A stretch of 64,000 bases of DNA from Chryseobacterium sp. 7 (GCF_003663845.1 NZ_RCCA01000001.1:3968001-4032000), one strand, 5' to 3'; positions 1-9,097 are shown, numbered from the stretch's first letter. Translations and numbers: made by a program. The notes: generated by a model not told the origin, from the sequence alone.

Positions 1-1
1 G

Positions 2-355
2 GATGCCCAGTTAAAAGCATGGCAGGCCGCTGAAACAGCCAATCAAACCCTCCAAGTGGACAATCCCGCTTCTTTATTTGACAAAGTTAAAAACACTCTC
101 GATCAGGCGCAGAATAACATGACCAAAGCAATCGATGCTATTTCTGAGGCGCAGCAGCAGATCCATAATGCAGCCGGTATTATTTCAGCCCTTAAAGAGT
201 CTATGGCTCAGCTCACAGAGATTAAAACGGTAATGAAAGAACCTTTCAGAACACAAGACGTAAAGGCTGCTGTTTTGAATGCACAAAACGGAATCAGGGC
301 GGTTAATACCGCTTCTACCGTATTCACTAATGATATTATTCTAAGAAAAATATAA
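2..355 (+). CDS. Phage tail protein, GpU-like, C-terminal part (partial)
   Basis: This is the end of a gene cut by the window start. The frame begins at base 2 and matches the last 117 residues of the 283-residue gene at 42013-42864. The visible part is a helical, Gln/Ala-rich extension after the GpU-like domain, which would lie outside the window. In P2-type phages GpU sits at the tail end near the head. The stop TAA (353-355) overlaps the start position of the next gene, as in prophage 2. Confidence 0.8.
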   Translation, partial: DAQLKAWQAAETANQTLQVDNPASLFDKVKNTLDQAQNNMTKAIDAISEAQQQIHNAAGIISALKESMAQLTEIKTVMKEPFRTQDVKAAVLNAQNGIRAVNTASTVFTNDIILRKI

Positions 356-576
356 TAGCCGATACGATTCAATATATCACGCAAGATGGAGAGAGATGGG
401 ATTCCATTTCCTGGAAAATGTATGGAACCGTGAGAGAAATTCCACGATTAATTTCTGCTAATCCCCAGGTGCCCATTTCTGAAAGACTAAAAGCAGGGAC
501 TGTGCTGGAGGTTCCAGTATTGGAAAGTTACAACCTAAAAACCGAAAAAGACCAATTACCACCATGGAAACGCTAG
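355..576 (+). CDS. Tail protein X-like (LysM-like), start codon changed to ATA
   Basis: This 73-codon frame matches the gpX-like gene at 42864-43085. In P2, gpX is a small tail protein with a LysM-like fold needed for tail completion. The prophage 2 copy starts at ATG inside TAATG; here the same place reads TAATA, so the start would be ATA. The rest of the frame is intact. The only in-frame ATG (418) would remove about a third of the protein. ATA is a very weak start, so expression is either strongly reduced or depends on reinitiation from the upstream stop; a base-call error is also possible. Confidence 0.7.
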   Translation: MADTIQYITQDGERWDSISWKMYGTVREIPRLISANPQVPISERLKAGTVLEVPVLESYNLKTEKDQLPPWKR

Positions 577-1619
577 ATCAGATATACATCAAAGTCCTTT
601 ATAATGGTAAAAACATTACCGCAGATGTAAGCAAAAGCCTCATGTCTTTGGGGTATACAGATCATATGTCCGAGGCAGATACTCTGGACATTACCCTGGA
701 GGATTCTGAGTGTAAATGGCAGAGTGAGTGGTATCCCGAGAAAGGTGCAAAGATCACTGCTCAAATCGGTATTGCAGGAGGTGAAGTCTTAGATTGCGGA
801 ATCTTTGAAATTGATGAGATTGAATTGTACGGCAGCCCCGATGCAGTCAATATACGCTGTATCGCAGCCGGATTTAAACAGGGACAGAAAAGAACCCTAA
901 AAAGCCATGTTCACGAAAAGAAAACCCTTTCTCAGATCGTGCATACCATCGCAGCAGATCTAGGGTTAAAAGTCATTGGCAATGTGAGCCAGGTAAAAGT
1001 AGAGAGGCTCGTTCAGCAGAAAAAAGGCAATCTGACCACGCTCAAAAAACTCGCTTCCAGATACGGCTATACCTTCAATGTCAGGGATCAGAATTTAATT
1101 TTTATTAAAAACGAAGAATTGGAGGGTAAACAGGCCGTAGCCTATTTCGATAAAACGGATCTAATCAGCTTCTCTTTAACGGATAGAACTTTTGGCACCT
1201 ATAGCTCCGCATCTATCAGGTTTCACAATCCGGAAGCAGGATCCATTATTGAGTATAAGACCTCAGAGGGAGGACTCCCCAATTCAGATGATGTCCTACA
1301 TTTAGAACAGAGCGTAGATAGTATCGAGCAGGCACAGCAGATCACAAAATCAGCCCTCCGGGAAGCTAATAAAATGCAGCAATCAGGAAATATTGCCCTT
1401 CCCGGATCTGTGGTTCTGATAAGCGGCAATATCATTTCCCTGCATCGCCTGGGAAGACTTTCCGGGGATTATCTGATCAAAAGTGCTTCTCATACCTTGA
1501 GCAGTACCAGCGGCTGGCTGGTAGATGCAGAGATCTATAAAGTAGGATATAAGGAGGAGCTAGAAAAACAGACCGAAAGAAATACCCCGAAAAAAAATAA
1601 AAAAGACAGCAGCCAGTAA
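564..1619 (+). CDS. Baseplate hub protein, GpD-like (late control D)
   Basis: The 351-residue protein is of the phage GpD family, the baseplate hub that is structurally like VgrG of type VI secretion. It forms the socket between tail tube and spike. Its ATG lies 13 bases inside the end of the gpX frame, suggesting coupled translation. Gene order X-D-V-W-J-I is the usual P2/Mu order. The C-terminus is lysine-rich. The copy at 43073-44128 is about 95 percent identical by eye. Confidence 0.85.
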   Translation: METLDQIYIKVLYNGKNITADVSKSLMSLGYTDHMSEADTLDITLEDSECKWQSEWYPEKGAKITAQIGIAGGEVLDCGIFEIDEIELYGSPDAVNIRCIAAGFKQGQKRTLKSHVHEKKTLSQIVHTIAADLGLKVIGNVSQVKVERLVQQKKGNLTTLKKLASRYGYTFNVRDQNLIFIKNEELEGKQAVAYFDKTDLISFSLTDRTFGTYSSASIRFHNPEAGSIIEYKTSEGGLPNSDDVLHLEQSVDSIEQAQQITKSALREANKMQQSGNIALPGSVVLISGNIISLHRLGRLSGDYLIKSASHTLSSTSGWLVDAEIYKVGYKEELEKQTERNTPKKNKKDSSQ

Positions 1620-1669
1620 GTTTTAATGATAAAGCCAACTGGAGAATCCTTAAAAAATTGGCCACCACA

Positions 1670-2155
1670 ATGCTAAAATTCGGATTTATAACAGAAATAG
1701 ACCACGCTAAAGGGTGTGTCAGAGTGAACTTTGCCAGCGATCAGATCGTCAGCAATCCCCTGCCGGTATCTGTACCGGCTTCAAAAAAGGACAAATACAC
1801 ATTCCCATTTTCAATCAATGAGCAGGTATGGTGCCTGATGGATGAAAACTGTGAATTCGGAGTCGTGGGCGGCGCCATCTATTCCCAGAAAGATTTCCCG
1901 CCACAAGGAGCCCGTGAAGATAAGCTCATCACAGAAATGAACGATGGTACATTTAGACTGGAAATTGATAAAGCAAGCGGGAAATTCAAGATCAGCAATC
2001 CCGAAGTTAGTTTTAAGGAATTGTTTGAGGATTTAAAAATACTCATTGAAAACCTCAAAGTCAAAACATCCTCAGGACCCAGCGCAGGACTCCTGCCCGA
2101 TACCATAGAGCGATTAAACCAGTTCGAACAGAAATACGAAAAAATACTATCCTGA
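1670..2155 (+). CDS. Baseplate spike protein, GpV-like
   Basis: This is a 161-residue protein with an N-terminal OB-fold-like segment typical of phage baseplate assembly protein V, the membrane-piercing spike under the hub. A TTG four codons upstream (1658) is in frame, but I prefer ATG 1670: the codon after the TTG differs between copies, while from the ATG onward the copies agree. It lies between the hub and the wedge genes, as in P2. The stop TGA overlaps the next ATG (TGATG). Confidence 0.8.
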   Translation: MLKFGFITEIDHAKGCVRVNFASDQIVSNPLPVSVPASKKDKYTFPFSINEQVWCLMDENCEFGVVGGAIYSQKDFPPQGAREDKLITEMNDGTFRLEIDKASGKFKISNPEVSFKELFEDLKILIENLKVKTSSGPSAGLLPDTIERLNQFEQKYEKILS

Positions 2156-2376
2156 TGCCATTAGATAAAAATACATTAAAAACCGAAATTAAAGCCATTC
2201 TATCCGATATGGAAAACAAAGAAACGGACAGCAAAGAAGAATTTGCCCAAAGACTTTCAGAGGCTATTGATGCATTTGTTAAGAGCGCTACGGTTACGGT
2301 CGCTGCGGGAATTCCGGTAACAACCTCCGGCGGATCGGGCTCTACTTCAGAGCAAGGAACTGGAACCATCTCCTAA
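2155..2376 (+). CDS. Small conserved baseplate-region protein, unknown
   Basis: This 73-residue protein has an acidic/helical first half and a Gly/Ser/Thr-rich end (GIPVTTSGGSGSTS). It overlaps the spike gene by one base and is present in the same place in prophage 2 (44667-44888), with changes mainly near the end. Position between spike and wedge genes suggests a small tail-tip or baseplate part. It has no PAAR features. I do not recognise the family. Confidence 0.6.
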   Translation: MPLDKNTLKTEIKAILSDMENKETDSKEEFAQRLSEAIDAFVKSATVTVAAGIPVTTSGGSGSTSEQGTGTIS

Positions 2377-2427
2377 AGGCAAATATTCAGCAAAAATTTT
2401 CCCGGCACAAGACATTAAGTTTGCCCT

Positions 2428-3345
2428 ATGCAAGTGAGCGATATCCCAACAAAAAACTGGCAGTTAGACCTTAACAATGCAGGTAAAATTGTAGCCGGAT
2501 ATGATGATATTCAGCAGTGTATTGCTATTATTCTGCGCACCCGAAAAGGAGAAGACCCCCTAAGACCAGACTTTGGAAGTGATATCTGGAAATGGCTCGA
2601 TAAACCCATATCTGCCTCAATTCCCAACATGAAAAGAGAAATTATTCAGGCCCTGCAATCATATGAACCCCGAATAACCATCCAAAAAATTGTCCATGAA
2701 ATGGATATAACAGAGGGCAAAAGCAATATTATTTTTGGGATTACCTACAAAACCGGAGAGAATTACACAGGTACCTTTCAGTATCACCTGAAACAGGACA
2801 CCAGGCCTTTGGCTCTTTCCGCATCCTACCTGCCTGATGCATTCCTCTATTTTATTGAGATGTCTTTACAGGGTGGGGAGGTTACTCCAGCGAGTCCACA
2901 AAATGGATTCCTGTCTATTAATGAAATGATGAAATGGGTACATCAATTTTGGGGAAATCTGGGCAATTGGTATCTACTCATCCAGGAAAACAAGGTGATT
3001 GTGTATATCAATACCCAATTAGGAGCATCCGGTAAATTGACCGTCACAAGTGTTACAAGTGAATTACACGCACCATTTCCAGAGAGATACGATCTTATCA
3101 ATTACAATATCATATTTAAGAAAGACGGACGCAGAATAGCTCCCTGGAATTCAGAAGGCTTTCAGACCGAAAATGAAGCGTTGAATTTCGTAAGTCAGCA
3201 ATACAAAGACTATGGGAAGTGGATCTTAAAAGACAATTATTTAGTGCTCATAGCAAGTGAGCCTTTAGATGGCTGTACGTTAGAAATTAACCTATTAACA
3301 AAAGGGGCTTTTAGCTCTGATTTTAATGAAGACTTTGAAATATAA
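2428..3345 (+). CDS. Baseplate wedge protein, GpW/gp25-like, with long C-terminal extension
   Basis: The first about 115 residues carry the GpW/gp25 signature (RTRKGEDPLRPDFGSDIWKW, then a stretch leading to the EPRI motif). This is the wedge component that links hub and sheath in contractile tails. Family members are usually 110-150 residues; this one is 305, with an unrecognised tail of about 180 residues that is the more variable part between copies. The stop overlaps the ATG of the J-like gene (TAATG). Confidence 0.8.
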   Translation: MQVSDIPTKNWQLDLNNAGKIVAGYDDIQQCIAIILRTRKGEDPLRPDFGSDIWKWLDKPISASIPNMKREIIQALQSYEPRITIQKIVHEMDITEGKSNIIFGITYKTGENYTGTFQYHLKQDTRPLALSASYLPDAFLYFIEMSLQGGEVTPASPQNGFLSINEMMKWVHQFWGNLGNWYLLIQENKVIVYINTQLGASGKLTVTSVTSELHAPFPERYDLINYNIIFKKDGRRIAPWNSEGFQTENEALNFVSQQYKDYGKWILKDNYLVLIASEPLDGCTLEINLLTKGAFSSDFNEDFEI

Positions 3346-4448
3346 TGGAAGCACCTGAATTTATAGATATAGACCCTGAAACCATTATCCGCGAGATAAA
3401 ATCGGACTACGAGCAGATGACCGGCAGTACCCTTTATCCCGGACAGGTAGAACAATTGCTGATTAATGCTTTGGCCTATCGGGAAGTCTTATTAAGAACA
3501 CAGATTCAAAATGCCGCAACACAGAATCTGGTAGCCTTCAGCTCTGCCCCCTTTTTAGATTTCCTGGGAGATCTGGTCGGCGTAAAAAGACTTCCACCTT
3601 CTAAGGCTTTCGTTCAGGTAAAAATGAAATGTACGCCAGGACACGGAGTTCTCACCATACCAAAGGGCATTAGAATACAGGCTAATAATACCGGGGAGGT
3701 CTTTGCTCTCATGGAGGATGTGACCCTTCAGGCTGATGAAGATGAAAAAACAGCATCATTTGTCAGTGTGAATAACGGCGCACAGGCTAATGGATTGAAT
3801 CCCGGGGAAATATCAATCATATTAGACCCTCAGCCTTATCTCTTCTCGGTAACCAACATCAATACATCCACAGGCGGAAGCAATGAAGAATCGGACGAAG
3901 CTTTGCGAGAGCGTATTACCCTGGCTCCACAATCTTTCAGCAATGCCGGAAGCCGCGGAGCGTATGCCTTTTTTGCACGCAGCGCCAATGCAGCAATTAT
4001 GGATGTAGGAATCACCTCCCCTCTTCCCGGTCAGGTTAATATTTATCCATTAATGAAAGACGGAGAATTACCCAGCCAGGCCGTTTTGGACCAGGTAAAG
4101 ATCGCATGCAGCGATGAAAAAGTACGACCCCTCACAGACACAGTTATCGTACTGCCCCCTACCGCTAAAAGTTACCAGATTGATGTTGATCTCACATTAA
4201 TCACAGGGGCTTTAAGTTCGGAAGTTATCGCTATGGTACATGATAAACTCATCAATTATGCCAGCAGCAGGAAGATGAAAACAGGACTTGACGTGGTTAT
4301 CGAAAAAATTATAGGAGAAGCCATGAAAGTAGATTCTGTGTATGAGGTAAAGGTAAATTCACCTTTATCGACAATCCTTGTCGGTGAAGATCAGGTAGCC
4401 CTATGCTCGGGGGTCAATGTTAAAGTAACAGGATATAGCGATGAATAA
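3345..4448 (+). CDS. Baseplate protein, GpJ-like
   Basis: This 367-residue protein of the Baseplate_J family forms the outer wedge of the contractile-tail baseplate. The segment GGSNEESDEALRERI, followed by a Gly/Ala-rich stretch, is a typical family signature. It lies in a tight run with the wedge gene (1-base overlap) and the I-like gene (8-base overlap). The prophage 2 copy (45857-46960) differs at few residues. Confidence 0.88.
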   Translation: MEAPEFIDIDPETIIREIKSDYEQMTGSTLYPGQVEQLLINALAYREVLLRTQIQNAATQNLVAFSSAPFLDFLGDLVGVKRLPPSKAFVQVKMKCTPGHGVLTIPKGIRIQANNTGEVFALMEDVTLQADEDEKTASFVSVNNGAQANGLNPGEISIILDPQPYLFSVTNINTSTGGSNEESDEALRERITLAPQSFSNAGSRGAYAFFARSANAAIMDVGITSPLPGQVNIYPLMKDGELPSQAVLDQVKIACSDEKVRPLTDTVIVLPPTAKSYQIDVDLTLITGALSSEVIAMVHDKLINYASSRKMKTGLDVVIEKIIGEAMKVDSVYEVKVNSPLSTILVGEDQVALCSGVNVKVTGYSDE

Positions 4449-5073
4449 TATACTGCCCGAGAGCTTGCAGCAACCCCATATCATCGCTTTTGACCTTTTG
4501 GCAAAAAAGCGCTTTAATGCCATAGAGCTAGATACCCTGCTGGTCTACATGATTGATTCCGTACCGGAATCAGTCCTAAGAACATTAGCGATTCAGTTTG
4601 ATCTCATGGGCTACAATGGATGGAAACTCGCAGACACCACCGAAAAGAAAAGAGACCTTATCAAAAGAGGAATTGAGCTTCACAGGTATAAAGGGACGCT
4701 CTGGGCCATCAAAGAAGCCCTGAGAACAGTAGGATTTCCTGATGCAACCATTACAGAGCATGTAAACCACTGGGCAGGATTTACCATTGAACTGGGTATT
4801 GGGCAGAATGCTGTAGATCCACAGCGTATTGAAGATGCCCTGGCCATGGTCAAAGCCTATAAGAATGAACGATCACATCTCATGGGATTTGAATTTAAAC
4901 TCGATTTCCAGGAAATGCTTTCATTGGTCGATGACAGCTATGAAGCTCCCGGAATAGAAAGTGAAGATGCTCTATTCTTAGGGGGTGACTTTATATATGA
5001 CGGCACCTACACCTACAATGGTGAAAAAAATTACAACAACGACAACGATGTTTTAGAAATCATAATAAACTGA
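4441..5073 (+). CDS. Tail protein I-like (P2 GpI family)
   Basis: This 210-residue protein of the P2 gpI type is the baseplate part that joins wedge and tail fibres. The motif ELHRYKGTLWAIKEALRTVG is typical of the family. It starts 8 bases before the end of the J-like gene. Downstream lie the fibre genes, as in P2 (J-I-H). Confidence 0.82.
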   Translation: MNNILPESLQQPHIIAFDLLAKKRFNAIELDTLLVYMIDSVPESVLRTLAIQFDLMGYNGWKLADTTEKKRDLIKRGIELHRYKGTLWAIKEALRTVGFPDATITEHVNHWAGFTIELGIGQNAVDPQRIEDALAMVKAYKNERSHLMGFEFKLDFQEMLSLVDDSYEAPGIESEDALFLGGDFIYDGTYTYNGEKNYNNDNDVLEIIIN

Positions 5074-5074
5074 G

Positions 5075-5515
5075 ATGAAAGAAAATATAATAACAAAAGG
5101 ATCTCTGGAAATCATTGTAAAAGATTCGGCAACACGACAAACCCTGAAGCGGATGAGCGGTGATAATCTTATTGTTTCCGGAGGAATCATCAACGTAGCC
5201 AAACTACTGGGCGGAGATCTTTCCGGGAAAAGTATTTCCAAAGTAGGTTTTGGTGAAGGCCTCGCCGATCCCTCACCACAAGACAATGCCCTGGTCAATG
5301 GTTTCTATAAAAATATAGATAGCGTTACCTACCCTTCCATGAGTAAGGTACAATTTACTTTTTCTTTAGCTGCCGGGGAGGCGAACGGACTCAAAATTAC
5401 AGAGCTGGGACTTTTTAATGCAGATCTGGTCATGTTTTCAAGAAAAACCAGACCGGAAATACTCAAGACATCAGCAATTATTTTAACAGGAATCTGGACC
5501 ATAACAATTAACTAA
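5075..5515 (+). CDS. Tail-fibre-associated protein, unknown family
   Basis: This is a 146-residue protein between the I-like and collar-fibre genes. The end (ITELGLFNADLVMFSRK, then hydrophobic beta-like segments) resembles the attachment domain found in phage fibre proteins, so a fibre adaptor is plausible. Conserved at 47587-48027. Assignment rests on position and this resemblance only. Confidence 0.6.
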   Translation: MKENIITKGSLEIIVKDSATRQTLKRMSGDNLIVSGGIINVAKLLGGDLSGKSISKVGFGEGLADPSPQDNALVNGFYKNIDSVTYPSMSKVQFTFSLAAGEANGLKITELGLFNADLVMFSRKTRPEILKTSAIILTGIWTITIN

Positions 5516-5516
5516 A

Positions 5517-6494
5517 ATGGGAGTTTTACAAGAATCAGCAGAGTGGGAAAAAAGCATCTATCAGATAGAACAGTCGGATGTAGTACGGGGAGGTGATCCC
5601 CAGTCCGGAGGAATTGCCAACCGACAGGCTCAGCAGCTGGCCAATAGAACGAAGTATCTTTATGATCATTTCAGCAAAAGAAAATCTCTAACCATCAAGC
5701 AGGTTTCACAGAGCATTCAATTGACTTTGCCTGATATCGTGGATAAAGACGTCGTTTTGGATATTGCAAGCAGCGGCAAAGTGGTAACAGTAAATACTTC
5801 AGGAATTAATGAGGGTCAGGTTATGTCTTTCACCGCACTGGGGACAAACAGAAACGCCGTAAAAATAGAAACCGGAATCCCCATAGAAGCAACTCCCGAT
5901 GATGAGTTTAAAACAGATTTGTGGTTACATGGCGGAGAAAGCTTTTCAGCAGCATTCTACGGAGGTAAACTCTATCTCATCGGTGGAAATATTCATCTGG
6001 AAAACATTGGTGAAGTACGCTATGGATATACCCCGCAATCTTTCTCTCTCCCGGCAAACGGCACTCTTGTTAACCGAGCGGATTTCCCAAGACTTTGGCA
6101 AATGGTCAGCAAATATTCCAAGATCGTTACAGACTCCCAGTGGCTCAGTGCCAGTGGTTTAAACAGCGGATATTTTTCCTCAGGCAATGGTACTTCTACT
6201 TTCAGGGTGCCGGATTTACGAGGTCTTTTCATTCGTGGATTAGACGCTGGAAGGGGCATAGACCTGGACAGAAATTCAGCAAACATTCAGGACGGATCTT
6301 TCCAGGCAGATGCTTTAAAAAAGCACAAACACCTCATTACCGATGTTCATCCCTATGATGGATTTGCACTGCTGGGAGGAGGATTTAATGGAGGAGCAAA
6401 TAACTTCAAATGGAGAAATACTGAAACCCAGGAAGCAGGAACCTATGAAACAAGACCGCAAAACATAGCCCTAACACCTTATATAAGATTTTAA
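5517..6494 (+). CDS. Tail fibre with collar domain, likely receptor-binding
   Basis: In this 325-residue protein, the second half has a tail-collar domain (GYTPQSF, FRVPDLRGLFIRGLD, KKHKH, TRPQNIALTPYIRF), as in short tail-fibre tips of T4-type phages. The N-terminus (about 60 residues) should dock to the baseplate. Compared with 48029-49006 the ends are alike, but the middle has many silent and amino-acid changes, far more than in the baseplate genes. That is expected for a receptor-binding part under exchange. Confidence 0.78.
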   Translation: MGVLQESAEWEKSIYQIEQSDVVRGGDPQSGGIANRQAQQLANRTKYLYDHFSKRKSLTIKQVSQSIQLTLPDIVDKDVVLDIASSGKVVTVNTSGINEGQVMSFTALGTNRNAVKIETGIPIEATPDDEFKTDLWLHGGESFSAAFYGGKLYLIGGNIHLENIGEVRYGYTPQSFSLPANGTLVNRADFPRLWQMVSKYSKIVTDSQWLSASGLNSGYFSSGNGTSTFRVPDLRGLFIRGLDAGRGIDLDRNSANIQDGSFQADALKKHKHLITDVHPYDGFALLGGGFNGGANNFKWRNTETQEAGTYETRPQNIALTPYIRF

Positions 6495-6495
6495 G

Positions 6496-7875
6496 ATGGA
6501 TACAACGAATATTAAAAATAAGATCAACCTAAACATCAAAGACAATCAGGCCAGAGAAATTACCGCTGAAAAAGTCAGGGAGGTGCTGTATTATATCGTG
6601 GATGAGTTTAATGATAACTTTGTCGATGAAAAAGGCATTGATGGAAAACTCGATAAAACGACCGAGACCGTTTCAGGTCCTGATACCGTTTTTAAGTATG
6701 CCTATATTCTTGACCAGGATAATAATGTCAGAAGAATGTTTGCCGGTGATCTGGGGAAAAATGTTGCCAATTCGGCATTGACATCAATTGCCGGAGCCGG
6801 ATTGACTCTAGGCGCCAACTGGACCATTAATACAGCAGGATTCTATTATTACCTCAAAAATTTGCCCGATAAATCAACAGATTCCACATTTGTAAGAATG
6901 AGAGTCCAGGATTCAACAGGCCAGGAAGCATGGAGTAACGGGAAAAATATCGTCTTACGTTTTCCCTCACTGGCAACCGATGCCGAAAAAACGACCTTTA
7001 GAAATGGACTGAAATTATCAACTGAAAATTTCTCTACAGGGACCCCAAGAATTGATGTCCTACTCCTTCCTTTTATTGACAATACAAAGAACTTCATTCA
7101 ATATACAACACTCGTAGGAGTCAATCTATTTGTGGATAATATTACCCCAAACGCCTACATCAAAATTAAAAGAATCAAGGATATTAACGGTACAATTCTT
7201 CCAGCACCTGAAACCTATGATGTCGATAATTTCACTGTACTGCAGAATTTCCCCAATAACCTGAATTTTGGAATCAACTGGAAAACAAAGCCAGAAGGAT
7301 ATTACCAGGTTTTTGTAACCCATAACAATATGACAAACGCAAGCTCCCCGGAATTAATCGTAAAAGAAGGATTAACTTACAGCCAGTTTACAGGCATTGC
7401 GAACTGGCAGAAAGCTTCAGGAGGGGATTCTTCCGTAAATGACACAGCCATTTCATCTGGATCTCAAAACACCCTCTATTACTCCGATAACTTAATAAAT
7501 ACCGCCGAAGTAAATGCAGGTTTTATGGCCTCATTTTCTTTAAATAATCAATTAACCAACTATGGAGCCAACTTCGTTAACTTTTGGAGATGCGGGTTAA
7601 TTGGCAACGGGGATAGCGTATTCTATGGAGTTCAGTACTACGATGGCGGCGGAATAGGCATGTTACCTGGCACTACATTGGCCATAAGAAACGATACTTT
7701 TCATATTGCCTATTATAATGGAGTCGTATATGTCATCGCCGAAGGAAATGGCAAAACGTATCAACAGTTTAACAGTACTTACAATTTATACCCGAAAAGG
7801 TTTGTTTTCCAATTAGGTGGAGGAGGACAAGGCTCTATCAGTATGCAGGTACTAGGAAAAATTCTATTATCTTAA
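6496..7875 (+). CDS. Large tail-fibre-like protein
   Basis: This 459-residue protein starts one base after the collar-fibre gene. The N-terminal 60 residues are charged and helical. The central part is a beta-rich repeat-like domain resembling knob domains of phage fibres (GLTLGANWTINTAGFYYYL), and the end is Gly-rich. It is nearly identical in prophage 2 (49008-50387). Role as a fibre or sugar-binding appendage is inferred from position. Confidence 0.6.
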   Translation: MDTTNIKNKINLNIKDNQAREITAEKVREVLYYIVDEFNDNFVDEKGIDGKLDKTTETVSGPDTVFKYAYILDQDNNVRRMFAGDLGKNVANSALTSIAGAGLTLGANWTINTAGFYYYLKNLPDKSTDSTFVRMRVQDSTGQEAWSNGKNIVLRFPSLATDAEKTTFRNGLKLSTENFSTGTPRIDVLLLPFIDNTKNFIQYTTLVGVNLFVDNITPNAYIKIKRIKDINGTILPAPETYDVDNFTVLQNFPNNLNFGINWKTKPEGYYQVFVTHNNMTNASSPELIVKEGLTYSQFTGIANWQKASGGDSSVNDTAISSGSQNTLYYSDNLINTAEVNAGFMASFSLNNQLTNYGANFVNFWRCGLIGNGDSVFYGVQYYDGGGIGMLPGTTLAIRNDTFHIAYYNGVVYVIAEGNGKTYQQFNSTYNLYPKRFVFQLGGGGQGSISMQVLGKILLS

Positions 7876-7886
7876 AAATTAAAAGC

Positions 7887-8069
7887 ATGAACGAAAATTT
7901 AAACATACCCGAAAATATTCAAAAAATTACCTTTTTTGTAATCAGTTTGTTCTGCACATTAGGTAAATATCTTATAAAGTGGGATTATAAGCTTACTACA
8001 TTATATGCTATTCTAACAAGTAACAATCTTGTTTTTGACCGTTTTTTCCACATATGCCCGAAAAGCTGA
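7887..8069 (+). CDS. Small membrane-type protein, unknown
   Basis: This is a 60-codon frame 11 bases after the fibre gene. It has one hydrophobic segment (ITFFVISLFCTLGKYLI) and could be membrane-bound. In prophage 2 the matching region keeps the residues after SLFCTLG with mostly silent changes, so it was once translated, but has lost its start there. It sits where a lysis gene could be. I do not recognise it; holin is only one possibility. Confidence 0.4.
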   Translation: MNENLNIPENIQKITFFVISLFCTLGKYLIKWDYKLTTLYAILTSNNLVFDRFFHICPKS

Positions 8070-8121
8070 ACAAAAACTTCAAAAGAAGCTAATATATTAA
8101 TCTTTTAATACAATAATCACA

Positions 8122-8955
8122 ATGAAAAATTATACTCAGGCTCCTTTGCCTTTTCAGGGACAGAAAAGAAAATTTTTAAAACACTTTAAAGAAGCTTTAA
8201 AAGAATTCTCACCCAATGCTACCTATGTAGATTTATTTGGTGGATCGGGACTGCTCAGCCATACTGTGAAAAATTTCTATCCGGATGCAACGGTTATTTA
8301 TAATGATTTTGATAATTACACATTACGCATTGAGAATATTGATAACACCAATACTTTACTGGCTGATATTCGGGCAATCTGTTCTAAAAATACCAATAGA
8401 AAAGACAAAGAAAGACTAAGTGATAGTCTTTGTCGTGAAATTATTGAAAGAATAAGCCATGAGCAAGGTTTTATCGACTGGGTGACCATATCATCATCTT
8501 TACTGTTCTCCATGAATTATGTGACAAACTTTGACCAGCTGAAAAAAGAAACATTCTATAATAAGGTCAGATTAAGTGATTATAACGCAGAGGGCTATCT
8601 TGAAGGGGTAAACACAACTAAAAAAGATTATCGTGATTTATTTGCCGATTATAGAAATAATACAGATGTAGTCTTTTTGGTTGATCCTCCCTATCTATCA
8701 ACAGATACCACAACATACAACCGTAATGATTATTGGAAATTGTCAGACTATCTCAATGTACTCAAGACTATTGAAGATACATCTTACTTCTATTTTACAA
8801 GCAATAAAAGCCAAATTACAGAGCTTTGCGAGTGGATGCAGCAGCATGGATACTGCAGAAGTCCTTTTGATGGAGCTAAAACCATAACCGTAGGAACACA
8901 GCTGACTTACAATGCTGCTTACAATGATATAATGATCTATAGAAATATTTTTTAA
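8122..8955 (+). CDS. Adenine-specific DNA methyltransferase, Dam/D12 class
   Basis: This 277-residue protein has the N-terminal FQGQKRKF segment, the AdoMet-binding motif DLFGGSGLLS (about residues 34-43) and the catalytic DPPY motif (VDPPYLSTD, about 190). It should transfer methyl to adenine N6 in DNA; the target site cannot be read from the sequence. No restriction partner lies nearby, so it is an orphan methylase, perhaps for anti-restriction or regulation. It is followed by a terminator. The prophage 2 copy (50631-51464) is nearly identical. Confidence 0.88.
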   Translation: MKNYTQAPLPFQGQKRKFLKHFKEALKEFSPNATYVDLFGGSGLLSHTVKNFYPDATVIYNDFDNYTLRIENIDNTNTLLADIRAICSKNTNRKDKERLSDSLCREIIERISHEQGFIDWVTISSSLLFSMNYVTNFDQLKKETFYNKVRLSDYNAEGYLEGVNTTKKDYRDLFADYRNNTDVVFLVDPPYLSTDTTTYNRNDYWKLSDYLNVLKTIEDTSYFYFTSNKSQITELCEWMQQHGYCRSPFDGAKTITVGTQLTYNAAYNDIMIYRNIF

Positions 8956-8976
8956 ACAGTATTTCAATTCTCTTTT

Positions 8977-9004
8977 AAAGCATCCCAAATGGATGCTTTT
9001 ATTA
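8977..9004 (+). terminator. Rho-independent terminator after methylase
   Basis: A 9-bp stem (AAAGCATCC / GGATGCTTT) with a 5-base loop is followed by a T-rich stretch. It ends the late fibre/methylase transcript, so the RNA and toxin cassette downstream need their own promoters. Present also at 51485-51510. Confidence 0.8.
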
Positions 9005-9067
9005 TATATAGAAACAACAAACATAACAATAAAGCCGGATCGGTATTTCACGTTTTTGTTTGGCCAA

Positions 9068-9097
9068 TTAGAAGTTCAAAAAATATCTCTATATTAG
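9068..9097 (+). promoter_or_regulatory. Possible promoter for the structured RNA
   Basis: TATATTAG (9090-9097) is one base off the Bacteroidota -7 element TAnnTTTG. A TTAG (9068-9071) lies 18 bases upstream at the -33 position. The block from AAGTTC to the RNA start is identical in both prophages although flanking bases differ. Start would be near 9104. Confidence 0.4.

Noticed and set aside
573..764. Minus-strand frames opposite the tail genes
   Set aside because: They are shadows with no start context or recognisable domains and are opposite well-supported genes.
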